Shown here: positions 27,970 through 37,910 of the stretch, piece after piece
Layout of the letters: every line of letters begins with the position of its first letter
Numbering within the stretch: position 1 is the stretch's first letter
From: Marinilabiliaceae bacterium JC040
Lineage (GTDB): Bacteria; Bacteroidota; Bacteroidia; Bacteroidales; Marinifilaceae
Assembly (NCBI GenBank): GCA_022496785.1
Contig: SNAP01000007.1
Span: forward strand, 62,147-126,146
DNA length: 64,000 nucleotides
Direction: 5' to 3'
Notes under the pieces: generated by a model
Told to the model about the DNA's origin: nothing
The model's database searches: none
What the model saw: only the letters and a program-made list of their open reading frames with translations
Made by a program: the position numbers and the translations under genes

Positions 27970-29778
27970 TTAACACTTATCTTTTTTTTCACCTATTTCA
28001 CCGAAAGAATTATACTGAATTTTATCTTTTTCTAATTTCAGATAGAGTAGACTAGATTCGTCTAAGCCCTTATTTTTCAGCCTACACACGTCACATTCTC
28101 CACATTTTTTTATATCCTTTTGTCCGAAATATTTAATCAAAAATATAGACCTACATTCATGTTCTGAGGTTGCATAAGATATTATGTAATCTATTTTTCT
28201 CTTAAAAAGCTCTTTTCTTTTTGAATATACTTCTTTTTTTATCTTAAGATACGACTTAGGGTGACGAACTGTTGTGAAAATGAGATATGGAGTCTTTTTT
28301 CTAGGTATATAGGATACAATTTTCCTTTTTGATAAATCAACTAAGATATCATAAACTTCTTTAGGCGTTATATTTAATTTTCTAGCAATTTCTTTTTCAT
28401 TTATTCTAGAATATGTTGTAAAAATTCCAGTATAATTTCTTAAAAGAAATAAAATGATATCATTCACTTCTTGATTTTGTATTCTAAATCTATACAAATC
28501 GTCTCTATCCATTGTGAATGTTAATTTAGAACTATTATTTAATTCATCAGTTAGTTCTATATATCCACAAGATTGAAGAATTTTAAGGCTACTATATGCT
28601 TGAATAGCATTAAATTTAAACTTATCACAAAAGTCTATTAAATCGAAAGGAAATATCTGCCCCTCTCCTGTTCCCACAGCTAATTGGAAATAGTTACACA
28701 CGCTCTCATAACATTTTCTTATAAGATCTTTAGGTGGATAATTATCTGATATTCTTTTCTTTAAATTCTTTATATCTGTATTATTATATATTAAAACTGC
28801 AAAAGATTTTTTCTCATCTCTTCCAGCCCTTCCTGCTTCTTGAAAATATGATTCTATATTATCTGGTATATCCAAATGTATTACTAATCTTACGTCTGGT
28901 TTGTCAATACCCATTCCAAATGCATTTGTTGCGACCACAAGTCTTACTTTATTTGACATCCATAAAGCTTGAGCTTCTTCACGTTTTTGGGGACTTAATC
29001 CTGCATGATAGTAAGTTGATTTTATACCTTTAATTGTTAAATAGTTAGATATTTCCACACATCTTCTTCTACTTCTTACATAAACTATCATCGACCCCTT
29101 ACAACAATTTACAAGAGATAGTAAATCTGCATCTTTATTTTCTGAGAATCTTACCCTATATATTAGATTTTTACGTTCAAAAGATTTTTTGAATACATTC
29201 TTTTTCGAAAATCCTAACTTCTTCTGTATATCCTTTACCACTGAAGGGGTTGCAGTTGCTGTTAAAGCTAGTATTGGTACTTTAGGAAATTTTTCTCTTA
29301 ACTCTATTATTCGTAGATAAGAAGGTCTAAAATCGTATCCCCACTGAGAGATACAGTGAGCTTCATCAACAGCAAGCATAGAAATATTGATATAATCCAA
29401 ATATGACATAAAATTTCTTGTCAACAATCTTTCGGGAGAAATATATAGGAACTTACCTCCACCATAAATGATATTATTTATAGCTTGCTCTTGATCTTTA
29501 AAAGACATTCCTGAATATAAAGCTTCAGCACAAATTCCCCTTTCTCGAAGATTCTCAACCTGATCCTTCATTAGAGCAATAAGAGGAGTAATTACTAAAC
29601 AACATCCCTCTTTTGCAAGAGCAGGTACTTGAAATGTAATAGACTTTCCACCACCTGTAGGCATTAAAGCTAAAGTATCAATATTATTATATATCGATTC
29701 TATAATCTCTAATTGTAGGGGTCTAAAACTATCATAACCCCAATATTTTTTAAGTATTTTTATAAATTCTGCTGACAA
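27970..29778 (-). CDS. recQ: ATP-dependent DNA helicase RecQ
   Basis: A 602-residue superfamily 2 helicase. Motif I MPTGGGKS, motif II DEAHCISQWGYDFRPSY, the ATATA motif III and motif VI QEAGRAGRD are present. The RecQ zinc domain has CRSIFLIKYFG and CGECDVC, followed by a winged helix earlier in the RQC region. There is no HRDC domain at the C-terminus. It unwinds DNA in recombination and fork repair. It is the first gene of a three-gene unit, with a -7 element 35 bases upstream. Confidence 0.93.
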   Translation of the reverse strand: MSAEFIKILKKYWGYDSFRPLQLEIIESIYNNIDTLALMPTGGGKSITFQVPALAKEGCCLVITPLIALMKDQVENLRERGICAEALYSGMSFKDQEQAINNIIYGGGKFLYISPERLLTRNFMSYLDYINISMLAVDEAHCISQWGYDFRPSYLRIIELREKFPKVPILALTATATPSVVKDIQKKLGFSKKNVFKKSFERKNLIYRVRFSENKDADLLSLVNCCKGSMIVYVRSRRRCVEISNYLTIKGIKSTYYHAGLSPQKREEAQALWMSNKVRLVVATNAFGMGIDKPDVRLVIHLDIPDNIESYFQEAGRAGRDEKKSFAVLIYNNTDIKNLKKRISDNYPPKDLIRKCYESVCNYFQLAVGTGEGQIFPFDLIDFCDKFKFNAIQAYSSLKILQSCGYIELTDELNNSSKLTFTMDRDDLYRFRIQNQEVNDIILFLLRNYTGIFTTYSRINEKEIARKLNITPKEVYDILVDLSKRKIVSYIPRKKTPYLIFTTVRHPKSYLKIKKEVYSKRKELFKRKIDYIISYATSEHECRSIFLIKYFGQKDIKKCGECDVCRLKNKGLDESSLLYLKLEKDKIQYNSFGEIGEKKDKC

Positions 29779-29812
29779 ATTATTTTTGTTATATTTTTAT
29801 ATACTAATATAA

Positions 29813-29820
29813 CAAAAGTA
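29813..29820 (-). promoter_or_regulatory. -7 element of recQ
   Basis: It reads TACTTTTG on the minus strand, an exact TAnnTTTG, 35 bases before the recQ ATG. Confidence 0.5.
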
Positions 29821-29895
29821 CTGATTTTGTGTAATTATAACAGTCATTAAGAGATAAATGATATATATATACATCTTTTTTTGTATTTTCGTGCT

Positions 29896-30744
29896 ATGAA
29901 TAAAAAGTACTTATATTTAGGATTAATATTATTTTTTGCCTTAATCAGTTGTAATAACAATAAACATGAAAGTGGTATTCCAGTAGCTAGCATATATCAA
30001 AAACATCTTTTCAAAAATGAAATTCAAAAGATTATTCCAGATAATGCATCTGAACAAGATAGTACTCTAATAGCTAATAAATACATAAAACAATGGATTA
30101 TAAAGCAATTATTACTGCATAAGGCTGAATCTAATTTAAATACAGAAGAAAAAGATATTCAGAAATTAATAGAAGCATATAGAGCCTCAATACTTACTCA
30201 TAGGTATATTGAAAAATTAATTGATCAAAAATTAGAAATAAAACATACAGATGACACTTTAAAAGAGTATTATAACAAATATAAAAGCAATTTTATTCTT
30301 AGTTATGATATCGTGAAGGGTATGTATATAAAAATTCCTGCAAACGCACCTGGAATTAAAAGAATAGAACTTATCTACAATTCAAATAATGAGAAAGAAA
30401 AAGAGGAATTGAAAAATTATTGTCTTCTTAATGCAACAAATTACGATAAGTTTGATTCTAAATGGATTGATTTAAACACTATTTTAAGCCATCTTCCTCA
30501 TGAAGATAAAAATTTGAGAAAAAATCTAAAAAAATATAAACATATAAAGGTTAAAGACGAGGAATATATTTACTTTGTGAAAATAATTGATTTTCAAGCT
30601 AAACTTACTCAAGCTCCATTCGAATATATAAAGAATGACATTATACAGATTTTCAATAATAAAATGAGAATTAATTTTGAAAACAAATTAGAAAAAGACT
30701 TGTATAAGGAAGCTGAAGAAAAAAATATATTCAAACGTTACTAA
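29896..30744 (+). CDS. SurA/PrsA-like chaperone lipoprotein without PPIase domain
   Basis: About 282 residues from the ATG at 29896; an in-frame TTG 15 bases upstream was rejected because it precedes the signal. The lipobox is ALISC. The helical middle (residues 40-125) resembles the N-terminal chaperone domain of SurA-type proteins, but no complete PpiC domain follows. It precedes a two-domain SurA-like gene and an OstA-like gene, the common Bacteroidota set for outer-membrane biogenesis. A TATTTTCG just upstream (29884-29891) would give a nearly leaderless transcript. Confidence 0.72.
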   Translation: MNKKYLYLGLILFFALISCNNNKHESGIPVASIYQKHLFKNEIQKIIPDNASEQDSTLIANKYIKQWIIKQLLLHKAESNLNTEEKDIQKLIEAYRASILTHRYIEKLIDQKLEIKHTDDTLKEYYNKYKSNFILSYDIVKGMYIKIPANAPGIKRIELIYNSNNEKEKEELKNYCLLNATNYDKFDSKWIDLNTILSHLPHEDKNLRKNLKKYKHIKVKDEEYIYFVKIIDFQAKLTQAPFEYIKNDIIQIFNNKMRINFENKLEKDLYKEAEEKNIFKRY

Positions 30745-30769
30745 ATATTTATAATTAAACGCTTTAATA

Positions 30770-32119
30770 ATGATGAAGAGACTATTGACCATATCACTAA
30801 TACTATTATCAATACTAGGTGCTAAAGCCCAAGGTAATGTTGTTGATCAAGTAATAGCTATCGTTGGAAATAAACCTATTCTTAAATCCGATATAGAGAA
30901 CGAATTTATTAGATTTCAATCAATGGGTATGTTGTCTGGGTCTAAAGATTTTAAATCTGAGATTTTTGAAGAATTACTTATTCAGAAATTACTTTTAGCT
31001 CAAGCTAAGAGGGATAGTATTAATGTTAGTGATTCTCAAGTAGAAAATCAACTAAATGCAAGAATCGATCAGTACATAAACAAAATAGGTTCTAAAGAAA
31101 AGTTAGAGAAATATTTTAAAAAGACAATTATAGAATTAAAAAGTGAATTTCGTTCTGATATCAGAGATATGATGATTACAGAACAGATGAAAAATTCTAT
31201 AACTAGCAAAATAACAACTACTCCAGCAGAAATTAGACGTTTTTATAACAAAATTGATAAAGATAGTATTCAAATGATGCCTGAGGAATTGGAAATTCAG
31301 CAAATTGTAAGAATTCCAATTGTCGATGATAAAGAAGAAGCTAAAATAATTGAAAAACTAAGAAATTTTAGAAAAAGAATTAATAATGGAGAAAGTTTTG
31401 CCACTCTAGCAGTATTATATTCTGACGATCCAGGTTCAGCTTCAAGAGGAGGAGAATTAGGATATACTCCTAGATCTAAACTACTACCAGAATTTGCTAA
31501 TGTTGCTTTTAATCTTAAAACAGATAAAATTTCTAAAATTGTAAAGACTGAATATGGTTACCATATTATTCAATTAATAGATAGAAAAGGTGAAAGAATT
31601 AATGTTAGACATATTCTTATTAAACCAAAAATAAGTGCTAAATCTGAAGAAAAATGTATTAGTGTATTAGATTCTATAACTAAAAATGTTAGAATTAATA
31701 AAATGGAATTTGATAAAGCTGCTGCATATTTTTCTGAGGATAAAGAAACTAGACAAAATGGAGGTTTAATTATTAACCCTAGAAACGGAAGTTCTAGAAT
31801 TACTCTTAATACACTATCTCAGTTATCTCCTACTACAGCATCTCTTGTTGAAAAGATGAAAATAGGACAAATCTCAGAGCCTTTTAAAGATCTCGCAAAA
31901 GGCAAAACAGTATATAAGATTTTAAGAATTTCAAAAATTCACCCAGCACATAAAGCTAATCTAAATGAAGATTGGAGTGTATTTAGAGATTTACTTATCA
32001 TGAAGAAAAAGAAAAAGATTCTTGATGAATGGATTAAGAAACATATAAAAGATACTTATATCCATATTGATAAATCGTATCAAAAGACTGATTTTAAATA
32101 TAAAAACTGGATTAAATAA
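30770..32119 (+). CDS. surA: SurA-like periplasmic peptidyl-prolyl isomerase
   Basis: A 449-residue exported protein with a signal ending LGAKAQ. An N-terminal SurA chaperone domain (VDQVIAIVGNKPILKSDIENEF) is followed by two parvulin/PpiC domains at about 174-275 and 280-385. The first shows the family hallmarks LYSDDPGSASRGGELGY and YGYHIIQL. It should escort outer-membrane proteins through the periplasm. Two adjacent ATGs (30770, 30773) are equivalent starts. The OstA-like gene follows after 39 bases. Confidence 0.88.
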   Translation: MMKRLLTISLILLSILGAKAQGNVVDQVIAIVGNKPILKSDIENEFIRFQSMGMLSGSKDFKSEIFEELLIQKLLLAQAKRDSINVSDSQVENQLNARIDQYINKIGSKEKLEKYFKKTIIELKSEFRSDIRDMMITEQMKNSITSKITTTPAEIRRFYNKIDKDSIQMMPEELEIQQIVRIPIVDDKEEAKIIEKLRNFRKRINNGESFATLAVLYSDDPGSASRGGELGYTPRSKLLPEFANVAFNLKTDKISKIVKTEYGYHIIQLIDRKGERINVRHILIKPKISAKSEEKCISVLDSITKNVRINKMEFDKAAAYFSEDKETRQNGGLIINPRNGSSRITLNTLSQLSPTTASLVEKMKIGQISEPFKDLAKGKTVYKILRISKIHPAHKANLNEDWSVFRDLLIMKKKKKILDEWIKKHIKDTYIHIDKSYQKTDFKYKNWIK

Positions 32120-32158
32120 TTTAATCCAGATTTTTTATTAATAGATTAATATTCAATA

Positions 32159-33817
32159 ATGAAATATATTGCATATATCGTGCTTGGTATCTTTTTCTGT
32201 AGCATTAATTATAATGTGAATGCTCAAGAAAAGAAAAAGGTATCTATTAAACATGCTGATAAATTTATAAGGGGTAAAAATCATCAAAAACTAATTGATA
32301 ATGTTGTATTACAACATAAAGATGTTACTATGTTTTGTGATTCTGCCTATTTAAGTAGTAAAACTAATATTGTAAAAGCTTTTGGACATATACATATTGT
32401 TCAAAGCGATACCTTACATCTTTATGGAGATGAATTAACTTATTATACTAAAACTCGTTTTGCTAAAGTTAGAAAGAATGTTGTTTTAAAAGATAGAAAA
32501 CTAACTCTTAAAACAGATTCTTTAGATTATGATTCAGAAAAGAATATAGCTTATTATAACTACTCTGGTGTATTACTTGATAGTATTAATCATCTGACAA
32601 GTATTATTGGGCAATATTACGCTAAAACAAATAGAGTAAGTTTCAAAAAGAAGGTTGAAGTTACAAATCCTGATTATAAATTATACTCAGACACTTTGAA
32701 TTACAATACATTATCTAAAATTGTTAATATTGAAGGACCAACATATATTGTAGGAAAAAAAGATACTATCTATTCAGAAGAAGGTTGGTATAACACACTT
32801 AAGAAACAAGTTCAATTATCAAAAAACAATAAAGCCCATAGAGAGTCATACTTTTGTTATGGAGACAATATCTTTCTTGATAATATTAAACAAACAGCAG
32901 TTATAAGGAATAATGGAGTTTTAAAAGATACAGTAAATAATATTATTCTAAAAGCTCACAATATTAAAGCTTTTAATAAAGAACAGTTTGCTATTGCAAC
33001 CGAAAAGAGTCATCTCATCTATATAGATAAAAACCGAGATAGTTTATTTATGCGAGGAGATACTATTACACTAAGAAAAGATTCTCTAAACACTAAAATC
33101 AATTCTTTTCACAATATTAGATTTTATAAGAAGAATCTACAGGGAATATGTGATAGTTTATCTTTTAGTATGAAAGATTCTTTAACTAGCCTATATACTA
33201 ATCCAATATTATGGGTTAACGGTCAACAAATTACTGGTGACACTATTAAACTTCAGAATGGTGGTAAGGCAATGAAAAAGTTTTTTGTATATAACAAGGC
33301 TTTAATTGTATCTTCAACTAATGATAACAAATACAATCAAATAAAAGGTAAAAATATGATTGGCTATTTTAAAAATAATTTCTTGAATTATTTAGATGTA
33401 CTAAGTAGCAGTCAATTAATATATTTTCCTATAGATAAAGGTGTAATTTCTGGAGTTTATAAAACTGTTAGTTCTAATATTAGAATTTATATCAAAAAAA
33501 GAAAACTTGATAGAATTATATTTAAAGCAAGTCCCAATGGCAATATCTATCCTCTAAATAAAATAGAAGCTAAAGAACTGAAATTAAAAGAATTTAGATG
33601 GGATGATGATAAGAGACCTAAGAACAAAAAAGATATCATTAGAGATTTCTATATAAAGACTGCTAAGTCTATTAAATTTATAGATAAAATAGCTGATAAG
33701 AATATATCAACACTTAAGAATACTAATAGAAAAAGTATTGGGAGAATGAAACTTGAAGATTCTCAAGAAAGAAGACAAGAAAGAATAATGCTTAGTCCTA
33801 GTCAAAAGAAGAAATAA
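32159..33817 (+). CDS. OstA-like (LptA/LptD-related) LPS transport protein
   Basis: A 552-residue exported protein with a signal ending YNVNAQ. Repeated beta-jellyroll units start at FIRGKNHQKLIDNVVLQHKDVTMFCDSAYL and continue with many DTL, SDTL and DTI turns, as in the OstA/LptA family. The C-terminal 60 residues are basic and low in hydrophobic residues. It probably forms part of the periplasmic bridge that carries lipopolysaccharide. It is the last gene of the three-gene chaperone/LPS operon and is followed by a strong terminator. Confidence 0.8.
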   Translation: MKYIAYIVLGIFFCSINYNVNAQEKKKVSIKHADKFIRGKNHQKLIDNVVLQHKDVTMFCDSAYLSSKTNIVKAFGHIHIVQSDTLHLYGDELTYYTKTRFAKVRKNVVLKDRKLTLKTDSLDYDSEKNIAYYNYSGVLLDSINHLTSIIGQYYAKTNRVSFKKKVEVTNPDYKLYSDTLNYNTLSKIVNIEGPTYIVGKKDTIYSEEGWYNTLKKQVQLSKNNKAHRESYFCYGDNIFLDNIKQTAVIRNNGVLKDTVNNIILKAHNIKAFNKEQFAIATEKSHLIYIDKNRDSLFMRGDTITLRKDSLNTKINSFHNIRFYKKNLQGICDSLSFSMKDSLTSLYTNPILWVNGQQITGDTIKLQNGGKAMKKFFVYNKALIVSSTNDNKYNQIKGKNMIGYFKNNFLNYLDVLSSSQLIYFPIDKGVISGVYKTVSSNIRIYIKKRKLDRIIFKASPNGNIYPLNKIEAKELKLKEFRWDDDKRPKNKKDIIRDFYIKTAKSIKFIDKIADKNISTLKNTNRKSIGRMKLEDSQERRQERIMLSPSQKKK

Positions 33818-33856
33818 CAATCATTATTTCACAAATAGTGCAGATTATAAAATACC

Positions 33857-33890
33857 AAAAGAGTCTATTTAAATTAAATAGACTCTTTTA
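33857..33890. terminator. bidirectional terminator
   Basis: A perfect stem of at least 14 bp (33857-33870 with 33877-33890) with a T run to the right and an A run to the left. It lies between convergent genes. Confidence 0.88.
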
Positions 33891-33896
33891 TTTTTA

Positions 33897-34118
33897 TTAA
33901 TACTCATCCTCATTAAAAAAGAAATCATCCTTACTAGGATAGTCTGGCCAAATATCCTCTATACTTTCGTATACTTCCTCTTCATCTTCTAGTTCCTGAA
34001 GATTCTCTATTACCTCCAAAGGAGCTCCAGAACGTATTCCGAAGTCAATCAACTCTTCTTTGGTTGCTGGCCAAGGTGCGTCTTCTAATTTTGAAGCTAA
34101 CTCTAATGTCCAATACAT
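33897..34118 (-). CDS. DUF2795 family small acidic protein
   Basis: A 73-residue very acidic cytosolic protein. The opening MYWTLELASKLEDAPWPATKEELIDFGIRSGAPLEVIENL matches the DUF2795 fold seen throughout Bacteroidota, and the tail is Asp/Glu-rich. Function is unknown. It is a single-gene unit with its own promoter. Confidence 0.85.
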   Translation of the reverse strand: MYWTLELASKLEDAPWPATKEELIDFGIRSGAPLEVIENLQELEDEEEVYESIEDIWPDYPSKDDFFFNEDEY

Positions 34119-34156
34119 ATATCTATTTTTTATGTTTGTAACTTATTAATGTCTTG

Positions 34157-34187
34157 CGAATATAAAATAATTCAAATACAAAACAAA
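34157..34187 (-). promoter_or_regulatory. promoter of the DUF2795 gene
   Basis: Minus strand: TTTG (34184-34187), a 19-base spacer, then TATATTCG (34157-34164), one base from consensus. Confidence 0.55.
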
Positions 34188-34230
34188 TAGTTTTGTAAAA
34201 ATATTTATAAAAAAGTTATTATTCATAATA

Positions 34231-34779
34231 TTAAGCTTTCCACTCTACCTCTTCAGCCTTTGTATCAATAGCAAATTTACGAGCTACAACAAACAGGTAA
34301 TCAGAAAGTCTATTTACATATTTTAGAATATTAGGAGATATTTCTACTATTTCCATCAATGCAGAAATTCTTCTTTCAGCTCTTCTACAAACAGTTCTTG
34401 CTATATGAGTATAACTAACTAGTTGATTTCCACCAGGAAGTATAAAAGAATTCATATCTGGTAGTTTACTGTTTATTCTATCAATTTCATTCTCAAGAAT
34501 ATTAATCTCATTTTCAGAACAGGTAAATTTCTCTTTCAATTCTTCATGATCCTCATCAACAGCTAAATGAGCTCCAACTGTGAAAAGTTTAGCCTGTACC
34601 TCTTCTAAAATCTTTCTAATAGTAGTATCAATATCAAAAGAACGTATTAAACCAATATAAGAGTTTAATTCGTCAATTGTTCCATAAGCTTCTAACCTTA
34701 AATTGTGCTTTTCAACTCTTTTACCTCCTATTAAACCTGTTTTACCTTTATCACCAGTTTTAGTATATACAACTCCCAT
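34231..34779 (-). CDS. PduO-type cob(I)alamin adenosyltransferase
   Basis: A 182-residue enzyme that transfers adenosyl from ATP to cob(I)alamin, making coenzyme B12. The ATP-binding N-terminal motif YTKTGDKGKTGLIGGKRVEK and the helical motif ARTVCRRAERR are intact, followed by YVNRLSDYLFVVAR. It is cytosolic. It is 16 bases downstream of the degenerate methyltransferase-like gene. The enzyme links functionally to the riboswitch-controlled B12 uptake locus at 53-61 kb, as no B12 synthesis genes appear in the window. Confidence 0.9.
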   Translation of the reverse strand: MGVVYTKTGDKGKTGLIGGKRVEKHNLRLEAYGTIDELNSYIGLIRSFDIDTTIRKILEEVQAKLFTVGAHLAVDEDHEELKEKFTCSENEINILENEIDRINSKLPDMNSFILPGGNQLVSYTHIARTVCRRAERRISALMEIVEISPNILKYVNRLSDYLFVVARKFAIDTKAEEVEWKA

Positions 34780-34795
34780 GATATTAATTTTATGA

Positions 34796-35386
34796 TTAAA
34801 CTTTTATAGAATACGCTCCATTTTGTAGTTTTTCATCAAAGAATAACAAACCTCTGTAAAACATATCTATACTCATATTACTTTCTTCTTTCAATACTCT
34901 ATAAGCATTTAGTATTTTATCGTTTCTATACATTTCTCTCACAACTATAATTGTTTTTCCTGTTTTAAGAGCTTTTATATAGGCTTTATCCATAAGCTCT
35001 TCAACTACAGTTTCATCTGCATAAATGATTTTATAATCATCTGTATCATGTTTAATATCTTCTAGATTTGTATGAAAATCATATTTACATACATCTTTTT
35101 CAAATATTAAATTATCACATTTAAACTCTGGAGAAATACAAAAAACAGAACGGATATTTAACTCTGTAACTATTCGATACATTATCTTAGCATACTTTAC
35201 ATCTCTTAAATCATACTTTTTAAACTCATCTTCTAATAAATCGAAAACATAAAAAAGACATTTACTTTTTATAACGTGAGTAACTAAGTGGAAAACAAAT
35301 GGCGAATGTATACCGAAACCTCTACTTTTTCTTATTCTAAAAAAATACTTCAATCTTAACAATTGATATTTTAAAAAATCTTTCAT
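34796..35386 (-). CDS. methyltransferase-like protein, probably degenerate
   Basis: A 196-residue cytosolic protein. The N-terminus KYQLLRLKYFFRIRKSRGFGIHSPFVFHLVTHVI is characteristic of a Bacteroidota class I methyltransferase family. The expected SAM-binding glycine motif (E/DxGxGxG) is missing. The matching region reads SVFCISPEFKC, and later strands are present only in outline (YKIIYADETVV). It is therefore likely an inactive or repurposed member. It is divergent from recG and precedes the adenosyltransferase gene by 16 bases. Confidence 0.6.
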   Translation of the reverse strand: MKDFLKYQLLRLKYFFRIRKSRGFGIHSPFVFHLVTHVIKSKCLFYVFDLLEDEFKKYDLRDVKYAKIMYRIVTELNIRSVFCISPEFKCDNLIFEKDVCKYDFHTNLEDIKHDTDDYKIIYADETVVEELMDKAYIKALKTGKTIIVVREMYRNDKILNAYRVLKEESNMSIDMFYRGLLFFDEKLQNGAYSIKV

Positions 35387-35463
35387 TAAAAATACAAACT
35401 CTAATTAAAAATATTGACTAGCATTATACAAGATTGTATTTTTACACAAAATGCTTAAGCTAT

Positions 35464-37569
35464 ATGTCAGAATTGTCAGGTAAAGATATAAAATATCTAA
35501 ATGAAGTAGGTCCTAAAAGGGCTATTATTCTTAACAATGAAATTAATATTCATAGTTTTGAAGATATGTTATACTATTTTCCGTATAAATACATAGACAA
35601 ATCAAAGATTTATGAAATAAAAGATTTAAAAGCTAATCTACCATATGTACAGATAAAAGGAATATTTGTTTCTATGGAGAAGATTGGCGAAGGAAAAGGA
35701 GAACGTTTAGTTGCATCTTTTGCCGATAAATCAGGAGTTATTGAGTTAATATGGTTTAGAGGTATCAAATTTATTGTAAAAAATATAAAAAAAAGAACTG
35801 AGTATATCATTTTTGGTAAACCTTCAATTTTTAATGGAAGATTAAACATCATACATCCAGAAATAGAAGATTCAGAGAAAAAAGAAGATTCTATAGTATC
35901 AGGTATGCAAGCCGTATATCATACTACAGAGAAAATGAAAAAAGCTTATATTAATTCTAAATTGATATCTCGATTACAAGAACATATTTTTAAAGGTTTC
36001 AAAGGACGCTTTCCAGAAACTTTACCTAAATGGTTCCTAGATAAATATAGGCTTCTAAATCTTCATGATTCTCTTTTTAATTTACATTTTCCACAAAGTA
36101 CAGATTTATTACAAAAATCTGAATACAGATTAAAATTTGAAGAACTCTTTTATATACAATTAAGTACTCTAAAAAGAAAAGCTAAAACAAAATTAGCCTT
36201 TAGAGGAATGATTTTTAAAACTGTTGGTGAATCTTTTAATACTTTCTACAACAATAAACTTCCTTTCGATTTAACTGGAGCACAAAAACGAGTGTTAAAA
36301 GAAATAAGAAAAGATTGTGGATCTGGTAAACAAATGAACAGACTCTTACAAGGAGATGTAGGAAGTGGGAAAACTCTTGTTGCATTAATGAGTATGCTTT
36401 TAGCTGTTGACAATGAGTATCAAGCATGTATTATGGCACCAACAGAGATTCTTGCTAACCAACATTTTGAAACTATATCTGAATTTCTAGATGGAATGAA
36501 TATAAAAGTTTCTCTACTTACAGGTTCAAGTAAAAAATCTGAAAGAAATATAATTGATGAAGAATTAAGAAGTGGTAAACTAAATATCCTAATAGGGACT
36601 CATGCGCTAATAGAAGATAATGTAGTATTTAAGAATTTAGGACTTGTAGTTATAGATGAACAACATCGATTTGGAGTTGTTCAGAGATCTAAATTATGGA
36701 AAAAGAATATAAATCCTCCCCACGTTTTAGTTATGACTGCAACACCTATTCCACGAACATTAGCGATGACTTTATATGGAGATTTGGATGTTTCTATTAT
36801 AGACGAACTTCCTCCAGGTAGAAAACCTATAAATACAATTCATGTTTACCAAAAAGACAAACAATCTGTATATAAGTTCATGCAAAAAGAACTAGATAAA
36901 GGACGACAAATATATATAGTGTATCCATTAATTAGTGAATCTGAGAAATTAGATATCAAAGATCTCGAATCTGGATATCAGGAATTATTCGATTATTTTA
37001 GTCCTCTTGGCTATAATCTATCAATGCTACATGGTAAAATGAAACCTAAAGAGAAAGACTATGCCATGCAAGAATTTGCAGATCATAAATCTCATATACT
37101 TGTTGCAACTACAGTTATAGAAGTTGGAGTAAATGTTCCTAACGCATCAGTTATGCTAATAGAGAATTCTGAAAGATTTGGTTTAGCACAACTTCATCAA
37201 TTAAGAGGCAGAGTTGGTAGAGGAGCTGAACAATCTTTTTGTATTTTATCTACAGGTTATAAATTATCTAATGAATCTAAACAGAGAGTTGAAACTATGG
37301 TAGGCACAAATGATGGTTTTGAAATTGCAGAAGCAGATTTGAAATTAAGAGGATTTGGAGACATTGATGGAACACTACAATCAGGTATTTCATATAACTT
37401 AAAGATTGCACATTTAGGTAAAGATTCCCAAATATTACAATATGTAAGAGGTATAGCAGATGAAATTCTAGAAGAAGATCCTCTATTAGAACTTGACAAA
37501 AACTACTTACTTAATGAACAATTAAAAAGAGCTAGTAAAAGTCAGGTTTCATGGAGATTTATAAGTTAA
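35464..37569 (+). CDS. recG: ATP-dependent DNA helicase RecG
   Basis: A 701-residue helicase from the ATG at 35464; an in-frame TTG ten codons upstream is less likely. An N-terminal OB/wedge domain occupies about 1-200. Helicase motifs follow: GDVGSGKTLVAL (Walker A), DEQHRFGVVQR (motif II, DEQH), MTATPIPRTLA, and the C-terminal VIEVGVNVPNA and QLRGRVGRG. The C-terminal RecG signature LKLRGFGDIDGTLQSG is present. It remodels stalled forks and branched DNA. The length is normal. Confidence 0.93.
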   Translation: MSELSGKDIKYLNEVGPKRAIILNNEINIHSFEDMLYYFPYKYIDKSKIYEIKDLKANLPYVQIKGIFVSMEKIGEGKGERLVASFADKSGVIELIWFRGIKFIVKNIKKRTEYIIFGKPSIFNGRLNIIHPEIEDSEKKEDSIVSGMQAVYHTTEKMKKAYINSKLISRLQEHIFKGFKGRFPETLPKWFLDKYRLLNLHDSLFNLHFPQSTDLLQKSEYRLKFEELFYIQLSTLKRKAKTKLAFRGMIFKTVGESFNTFYNNKLPFDLTGAQKRVLKEIRKDCGSGKQMNRLLQGDVGSGKTLVALMSMLLAVDNEYQACIMAPTEILANQHFETISEFLDGMNIKVSLLTGSSKKSERNIIDEELRSGKLNILIGTHALIEDNVVFKNLGLVVIDEQHRFGVVQRSKLWKKNINPPHVLVMTATPIPRTLAMTLYGDLDVSIIDELPPGRKPINTIHVYQKDKQSVYKFMQKELDKGRQIYIVYPLISESEKLDIKDLESGYQELFDYFSPLGYNLSMLHGKMKPKEKDYAMQEFADHKSHILVATTVIEVGVNVPNASVMLIENSERFGLAQLHQLRGRVGRGAEQSFCILSTGYKLSNESKQRVETMVGTNDGFEIAEADLKLRGFGDIDGTLQSGISYNLKIAHLGKDSQILQYVRGIADEILEEDPLLELDKNYLLNEQLKRASKSQVSWRFIS

Positions 37570-37910
37570 ATACTAAGATTTTCTTAAAATAATGAAGAAT
37601 TTAACATTGTAGAATTGTATTAAAGAAAAAAATCCGTATTTTCGACCCTTGTAAAATTGATATAAACACGCAATTAGATAGCTAACAATAAGGTTTATTT
37701 ATAAAGGGTTTAAATTATACGCATAAATAATACTAGACATATAAACTAAAACACTAACTACCAATATTTTACAATGATGAAACATATCAATAATAAAAAA
37801 TCCAACAAAAATATCTTACTGATTTACAAGACTTTAGATTAGTCTATTTCTCAATCTTTTATTATATTCATTTTCTAGTAACTTTGTTCGAGTCCATAAT
37901 CAAAAAGAGC
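37570..37910. other. 341-base intergenic region upstream of the Rnf operon
   Basis: No gene is seen. It holds a TAnnTTTG element at its right end (37879-37886), two short oppositely oriented start-less reading frames of no note, and AT-rich sequence without a strong hairpin. Confidence 0.5.
37879..37886 (+). promoter_or_regulatory. -7 element of the rseC-rnf operon
   Basis: TAACTTTG is an exact TAnnTTTG, 24 bases before the ATG at 37911. No clear -33 TTTG is seen at the proper distance. Confidence 0.5.

Noticed and set aside
28734-29033. Plus-strand 99-codon frame inside recQ
   Set aside because: Leu/Tyr-rich antisense shadow of conserved helicase motifs.
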